Origin: Allocoleopsis franciscana PCC 7113
GTDB taxonomy: Bacteria > Cyanobacteriota > Cyanobacteriia > Cyanobacteriales > Coleofasciculaceae
Length of the DNA: 64,000 nt
NCBI RefSeq assembly: GCF_000317515.1
Contig: NC_019738.1
Span: 4,676,001 to 4,740,000, forward strand
Direction: 5' to 3'
Below, piece after piece: positions 59,667-64,000 of the stretch (its first letter is position 1; each line of letters begins with the position of its first letter). The translations under genes and the position numbers were made by a program. The notes beneath the pieces are model-generated. The model made no database searches, was not told the origin of the DNA, and saw only the letters and a program-made list of their open reading frames with translations.

Positions 59667-62654
59667 TTACAAGCCATTGCCAATTAAAATAAACGGTGCC
59701 CAATAATAAGGATGACTCAGATTCGAGGCGACCCTTGGCGATAAACTACTCTGAATTCGTTGCTGTACTCCCAGTCCTCGCTGTTGACCTAATGCCCTAT
59801 AATCGCCCGTAATCAGGGCAATTTGTGCTTGGCGCAAGGCTTCAGCTTTTGTGGGTTGGCTATCTTGCCCAACTTCCTTCGATTCCAACGCGGCATAGAA
59901 GGCATCCATCAAAGCTTGGGTACCGCCATCATCTACTGTCCATAAGGATGCGATCGCCGCTCTTGCCCCTGCCCTCTGCATCTGGTAGCCTAAGCCGAGA
60001 ATCTCTTCCCCGTTCCCCAGTTTTCCACCTAATCCAGTTTCACAGGCAGAAAGCACGACTAAATCAACGTTTTTGAGGCTCCACTTTTGGATGTCTCGCA
60101 GGGTGATGCGTTCTCCATTACCAAACAGAATAAAGGAATCGTCCGGTGTCCCCACGACAAAGGCGGCATGAGTAGCGAGATGCACGACAGTGTAGTCGTC
60201 CATTTTGGGAACGGTGACTTCGGGGGTGAAGGCTTTATCGATGAGTTTGGTTGTAGTAGGAACGGTGTTGGCTAAATTCTCCACCTCAGTTCCCGCAAAA
60301 GGCAACCCGGCAAAGTCAAAAGATTGTTCACCAACCTTGAAGCTGTAGCGTCCGGTGGCAAAGGCACCTGCTAAGACTTGCATTTTGCGTTGGGGTTTGG
60401 TGTTGAGATCGGTGAGGGAAGCGGCGGTAATATTATTGATGCGGTAGCGTTGCACTAACCATTGTTGCCCGTCGTACAACGCGGCTAAGGGGATGTAACG
60501 CAGTTGAGCGTCGGGTGCGTAGATAATCGTTTGGGCGTCTGCGGCTTTGAGTTCTGCTTCTAGGGGTTTAATCAGCCAGTTGTAGAGTTGTTGTGCGGGG
60601 GGCTTGGCATCGGATGTGCGATCGAGTAATGCGCTGCGAAAGGCGGCAATTGTCTGGTTGAGTTGTTTCTTGGGAACTTGGACAGTGCGCCGAATGGGGG
60701 GAGAATCGGGGGTGGTGAGGATGAGTTCGATGCGATCGTCCAGAATTAAGGGGTAGAGGAGGACGGCATTTTGTTGCAGATTCTTGAGGTTATCTTGTAA
60801 GGCGTTGAAGTTTCCCATTTGCAGCAGCAAATCCTGAGAAAGGGTTTCGGGACTTTTTTGTGTCACCAATGCTATTACTTCTGGACTTCTGGTGAAGTTG
60901 TTAAATTCTTCTCTAATCGTTTCTTGGGCTTTCAGCAGTTGGGCGATACGCTGTTCTTGAGTAGGGGTAAGAGTGCCATTTTGTTTTTTAAGCTGTCGCA
61001 GTTGGGTGAGTTCTTTGCCAATTTCAACAGCTTTGTTGAGAATTGCCTGATAACTCTCCCATGTCTGTTGTTCGGGTAGGAGATTCGGCAATCCTTGAGC
61101 AGTATTGTTATTGCCGCGCACGTTGTTTAGGTAATCGTCGAGTTCTTGGACTTTGAGCAAGTCGAGGACTCGTTGTGCTTCGAGGATTCGGTCTTGTTTG
61201 AGGAGGAGATCGGCTAGACTGCGGTAGGTGTCAGCAACAGTTTCGGTGAATGATTGCTGTTGCTCTTTTGGCAGTACTCGTAAATCTTTGCGAATCTCCT
61301 CTATGACATTGACAGATTGCTTGTAGAAGACGACCGCTAATTCTGGCTGGTTCTGTTTCTCAAATAAGGAACCGAGATTGCTAAGCGTGATTTGTTCAAT
61401 AGCACGATTACCAACTTCTCTCTCGATTGCTAGCGCCTGCTGATAAAACTCTAACGCTTGGGGATACCGACCTAGACTTGCATATACTGTTCCCAGGCTA
61501 TCAAGAGTATTGCCCTCGCCAGCTCGGTCGCCCAAGTCCCTAAAAATTCTCAATGCTTGCTGGAGGGGTTTTAATCCTTGAGATGGTTTACCCAGTTGGT
61601 CGTAAATTAATCCGATATTATTGAGGGTTGTGCCAATGCCTGTAAGGTCTCCCGCCACTCGGCGAACTGCTAAAGCTTGCTGATATAACTCCAGTGCTTG
61701 AGAAGCCTGACCTTGCTTATAATAAACTAACCCAATATTGTTAAGGGTTGCCCCTTCACCTAGCTTATCGCCAGTTTGTCTACGGATAGCTAGGGCGCGT
61801 TGGTAAAACTCTAATGCTTGAGAATATTGTCCCAGTTCATTATAAGTAACACCTAGGTTATGAAGGGTTGCTCCTACGCTTCTCCGTAGCCACTCAAATA
61901 CATCTCCTATATCTTCAGTAAGATTGAATACATTAAACAGAGTGTTAGTAGATTCAGAAATCATCAAAGCTTCTGTAGCATCACTAGGACTCGCGAACTG
62001 AAAACCAGAATCTGTATATGGAGTTTGAAGTGCTTCCAGAGCTTTCTGATAGCGTTCTATTGCCTGAGAGTATTGACCTAAATTACGACAAACTTCTCCA
62101 ATATTATTGTGAATAATTCCTTCTAAAATTTTCATGCAATAGACTAAAAAACTATTTGAGGAATTGCTGTTTATCTCCTCAATATTTTTTTCATTAAGGG
62201 CTAATGCTTTATTATATAATTCTAACGCTTGAGGATACTGACCCTGACTTTTATAGACAATACCTATGTTATTGAGTGTGATTACTTGAATGAATTTGTC
62301 TTCACTAGCCGCCTCAAATGCTTTCTGGTAATACTCCAGAGATTGAGAATAGTGACCTAAATTCCAGTAAACCGTCCCTATATTGTTAAGAGTAATTGCA
62401 ACATAATCCTGTTTACCAGCTTTTCTGTAATTTGCTAAGGCTTGTTGATATTCTTCTAAAGCTGCTTGAAACTGACTATCATCAACTTGCTTGTCACCCT
62501 CTCGCTTTAACCAGCCCGCTTCATCTTTGCGGTCTTGAATCGTTTGCGCCTGTGCTGTAAGAGATAGGTGAGAAGAACGGGGTAACAGGGGAGATGTCAG
62601 CGACAGCAGTAGACTAGCAGTGGCAAGGCTGAGAGATTTGAGACGGTAGTCCAT
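59667..62654 (-). CDS. TPR-CHAT domain protein (caspase-like), exported
   Basis: From ATG 62652-62654 (MDYRLKSLSLATASLLLSLT) the protein has 995 residues with a signal peptide (to about residue 38); GAGAGGA upstream fits as a ribosome binding site. About ten TPR units follow, including YNKALALNEK, YQRALAIRRQTGD and YQQALAVRRVAGD, with spacing 40 rather than 34, like Kinesin-light-chain TPRs. A helical spacer leads to the C-terminal CHAT domain with catalytic His (VVHLATHAAF) and Cys (VVLSACETGLGG). CHAT proteins are caspase/separase relatives; the bacterial CHAT-TPR set includes immune proteases, but an exported one is different. A longer start at 62735 is unlikely. Confidence 0.9.
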   Translation of the reverse strand: MDYRLKSLSLATASLLLSLTSPLLPRSSHLSLTAQAQTIQDRKDEAGWLKREGDKQVDDSQFQAALEEYQQALANYRKAGKQDYVAITLNNIGTVYWNLGHYSQSLEYYQKAFEAASEDKFIQVITLNNIGIVYKSQGQYPQALELYNKALALNEKNIEEINSNSSNSFLVYCMKILEGIIHNNIGEVCRNLGQYSQAIERYQKALEALQTPYTDSGFQFASPSDATEALMISESTNTLFNVFNLTEDIGDVFEWLRRSVGATLHNLGVTYNELGQYSQALEFYQRALAIRRQTGDKLGEGATLNNIGLVYYKQGQASQALELYQQALAVRRVAGDLTGIGTTLNNIGLIYDQLGKPSQGLKPLQQALRIFRDLGDRAGEGNTLDSLGTVYASLGRYPQALEFYQQALAIEREVGNRAIEQITLSNLGSLFEKQNQPELAVVFYKQSVNVIEEIRKDLRVLPKEQQQSFTETVADTYRSLADLLLKQDRILEAQRVLDLLKVQELDDYLNNVRGNNNTAQGLPNLLPEQQTWESYQAILNKAVEIGKELTQLRQLKKQNGTLTPTQEQRIAQLLKAQETIREEFNNFTRSPEVIALVTQKSPETLSQDLLLQMGNFNALQDNLKNLQQNAVLLYPLILDDRIELILTTPDSPPIRRTVQVPKKQLNQTIAAFRSALLDRTSDAKPPAQQLYNWLIKPLEAELKAADAQTIIYAPDAQLRYIPLAALYDGQQWLVQRYRINNITAASLTDLNTKPQRKMQVLAGAFATGRYSFKVGEQSFDFAGLPFAGTEVENLANTVPTTTKLIDKAFTPEVTVPKMDDYTVVHLATHAAFVVGTPDDSFILFGNGERITLRDIQKWSLKNVDLVVLSACETGLGGKLGNGEEILGLGYQMQRAGARAAIASLWTVDDGGTQALMDAFYAALESKEVGQDSQPTKAEALRQAQIALITGDYRALGQQRGLGVQQRIQSSLSPRVASNLSHPYYWAPFILIGNGL

Positions 62655-62937
62655 TGGCAAGTCCTCTCTTGAGCTAGGAAAGCAGATTGCTGACTCAATG
62701 CATGTATATCTCTCATGAGGGGAGAAATTATGCAATAGGTTTTGCGATTTGTTTGGCTGGCTGGAGGAACGTGATTATCTCCGGGGAGATCCCCCCAATC
62801 TCCAGACTTCGTCTCGCTTCGCTATCACTAAAGCTCCGGCTTAAAAAGGGGGGCTTAATACATGAGGAATTTGCGTTTCACAGGAATAGGGGATCGCTCT
62901 TTACTTAAGCTCTGGCTTGAATCTTAATTCTCCCCCC
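62655..62937. other. Repeat-rich intergenic region, 283 bp
   Basis: It contains the block CACTAAAGCTCCGG (62826-62839), AAAAAGGGGGGCTT (near 62845) and CCCCCCTTAAAAAGGGGGG (from 62932), the latter reaching into the end of the DUF559 gene. It has no credible gene. Confidence 0.55.
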
Positions 62938-62961
62938 TTAAAAAGGGGGGCTGGGGGGGAT
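62932..62961. repeat. C6/G6 hairpin repeat, copy 3
   Basis: CCCCCCTT-AAA-AAGGGGGG, followed by CTGGGGGGG. The last codons and stop of the DUF559 gene (IPPSPPF-stop) lie in this repeat. Confidence 0.85.
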
Positions 62962-63333
62962 CATCTCCGCAATACACTGACACACCCCCTCCCACTCCTT
63001 CAACACTTCATCATTCCTAAATCTGACTACTTTCAACCCATAGCCTTCTAAAACTTGCGTTCTTTCCCTGTCATAATCTTTGCCCTCACTCGTAAAGTGA
63101 CTCTCTCCATCAACTTCTATCACTAACTTCAAATGAGCGCAGTAAAAGTCAACAATAAAGTTATCAATAGGCTTTTGCCTTAAAACTCGAAATGGGAAAT
63201 CTTTTAGGTAGCCGTACCAGAGTTTTCTCTCGGCTGCTGTCATGTTCTTACGTAGTTCCTTTGCTTTCTCTACAAGTTTTGGGTTGTAGGGAAGGTGAAA
63301 GTCAGTCACAATTAAATCTTTTTTATTCGGCAT
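62938..63333 (-). CDS. DUF559-family endonuclease-like protein
   Basis: From ATG 63331-63333 (MPNKKDLIVTDFHLPYNPKL) the protein has 131 residues. The DUF559 core shows LRKNMTAAERKLWYGYLKDF, RVLRQKPIDNFIVDFYCAHL and KLVIEVDGESHF, with the Asp-x-Glu-x-Asp arrangement of very-short-patch-repair-like PD-(D/E)XK nucleases, and an EGYGLKVVRFRNDEVL end. An upstream frame extends to 63456 through a C/G-rich repeat and reads as Pro-rich noise, so I exclude it. The C-terminus, too, is supplied by a repeat. An HTH gene precedes it on the same strand. Confidence 0.85.
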   Translation of the reverse strand: MPNKKDLIVTDFHLPYNPKLVEKAKELRKNMTAAERKLWYGYLKDFPFRVLRQKPIDNFIVDFYCAHLKLVIEVDGESHFTSEGKDYDRERTQVLEGYGLKVVRFRNDEVLKEWEGVCQCIAEMIPPSPPF

Positions 63334-63384
63334 ACGATCCCCCCCAACCCCCGGACAACAAAAAGCGCAAGCAACATCTGGCTT

Positions 63385-63412
63385 CCCCCTTTTTAAGGGG
63401 GATGGGAGGGGG
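63385..63412. repeat. C5/G5 hairpin repeat, copy 4
   Basis: CCCCC-TTTTTAA-GGGGG followed by ATGGGAGGGGG lies between the DUF559 and XRE genes. Further C-rich runs lie near 63341-63356. Confidence 0.75.
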
Positions 63413-63442
63413 ATCTCAAAAGGGGGGAGAATATAATTCGCA

Positions 63443-63688
63443 TCACTCAATATCATCAGGCAACTCCTTGATCGGAAGCCCTGCCTGTTCCATTAGTTCA
63501 ACTAACTTCCTCACCTGCGTCAAAGAAAGCTGAAGCCGTTGATGTTTACCACTTTCGTAATCGATCACTGTTCTCCTTGATATGCCTACAGCTTGGGCGA
63601 ACTGCTCCTGAGTCATCCCCAGGCGATCGCGAACTTGCTTCAAAGTTGGCACGTTGGGGTTGAAATTTGAATCTTGATTGTTTACCAT
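63443..63688 (-). CDS. XRE-family helix-turn-helix regulator
   Basis: From ATG 63686-63688 (MVNNQDSNFNPNVPTLKQVR) the protein has 81 residues. The HTH_3 domain is clear: LKQVRDRLGMTQEQFAQAVG, then ISRRTVIDYESGKHQRLQLS and LTQVRKLVELMEQAGL. The TTG-initiated extension to 63727 is not needed. It lies upstream of the DUF559 gene on the same strand (110 bp gap with a hairpin repeat), so the two may be co-transcribed. No palindromic operator as clear as at 4387-4432 is seen here. Confidence 0.85.
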   Translation of the reverse strand: MVNNQDSNFNPNVPTLKQVRDRLGMTQEQFAQAVGISRRTVIDYESGKHQRLQLSLTQVRKLVELMEQAGLPIKELPDDIE

Positions 63689-63935
63689 CTTATCAGCGAT
63701 GTGAAACCCTTTCACATTGACGACCAAAAAACACAGGGGAAACGGTGGCGGTGGTTAGTGCTGTGGTTTCCCCTTTCTGAAGATATGTCATAGCCACTCA
63801 TCTTGCTTTGCAACCCAGTCTGCATGGCTGCGGTGTGGTGTCGATATGTTTTTTGTAATTTCTGTGAACGCTGAAAAAGTGATCGCGTCTTTGGTGCGAT
63901 CGCTCAATCTCCTATCCTCACTTACCCAAACTCCT

Positions 63936-64000
63936 ATGAAACATTCAAAATGGCTCCAACTCCACCAACAAGGCGAAAAAATTTGCTCTGTCCTTCGCCA
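63936..64000 (+). CDS. Possible gene start, truncated by window edge
   Basis: An open frame begins at ATG 63936 (MKHSKWLQLHQQGEKICSVL) and runs off the right edge after 21 codons. No signal or domain can be judged. A HIP1-type GCGATCGC lies 30 bp upstream. Confidence 0.35.
   Translation, partial: MKHSKWLQLHQQGEKICSVLR

Overview
The window looks like chromosomal DNA of a large-genome, probably filamentous cyanobacterium. The octamer GCGATCGC (HIP1) recurs throughout, there is a high-light-inducible chlorophyll-binding protein with an RpaB-type HLR1 site, a SigA-type principal sigma factor, cyanobacterial hypothetical families, many multidomain kinases, WD40 and TPR proteins, and abundant short interspersed repeats. 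Species assignment is not possible from sequence alone; a Microcoleus/Coleofasciculus-like genome is an inference.

Layout. 1-2.4 kb: the 5' end of a secreted, probably two-partner-secretion protein, a small MITE-like element, a broken CHASE2 fragment, a low-complexity membrane protein and a pentapeptide-repeat protein. 2.7-8 kb: an orphan osmoprotectant-type ABC permease, a GNAT acetyltransferase, an XRE regulator behind twin palindromes, a Uma2 nuclease, repeat and ISL3 debris, miaE and a metallophosphatase. 8-14.2 kb: M48 protease, DUF4330 protein, an alpha/beta-hydrolase-fold protein, hypothetical proteins, a lipoprotein and a polysaccharide deacetylase. 15-20.9 kb: rpoD (sigA), a 50-residue Hli protein, a GH15/phosphorylase-kinase-like protein and a DUF4079 membrane protein. 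21-25.8 kb: a cellulose-synthase-like glycosyltransferase converging on a PAS-GAF-GGDEF diguanylate cyclase, then a small hypothetical gene. 26-39 kb: a nuclease-like lipoprotein and two giant paralogous kinase-ATPase-GAF-adenylate-cyclase proteins. 39-49 kb: LapA-like protein, phosphohexomutase, coiled-coil protein, TPR protein, two tandem zinc-ribbon/kinase/WD40 proteins, with tsaB translationally coupled to the second, and an unlisted 48-residue zinc-ribbon protein. 49.9-55.7 kb: an HlyD-RND efflux pair and a membrane-anchored hydrolase. 56-64 kb: a small conserved protein, a solitary TnpB, lpxD, a TPR-CHAT protease-like protein, and an XRE-DUF559 pair embedded in C/G-rich hairpin repeats.

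Functional themes. Signalling dominates: two tandem-duplicated kinase pairs, two class III cyclases and one diguanylate cyclase placed next to a polysaccharide synthase. The two giant kinases share a roughly 520-bp nearly identical DNA tract, which suggests gene conversion or very recent duplication of the kinase module. Short repeats have spread between genes and, in two or three places, appear to have entered reading frames as in-frame linkers. No single convincingly new multi-gene system was found; the best leads are the repeat-invaded genes, the XRE-DUF559 cassette, the solitary TnpB with a candidate guide-RNA end, the active/degenerate kinase pair, and the HLR1-controlled hli gene. No tRNA, rRNA or CRISPR array was seen.
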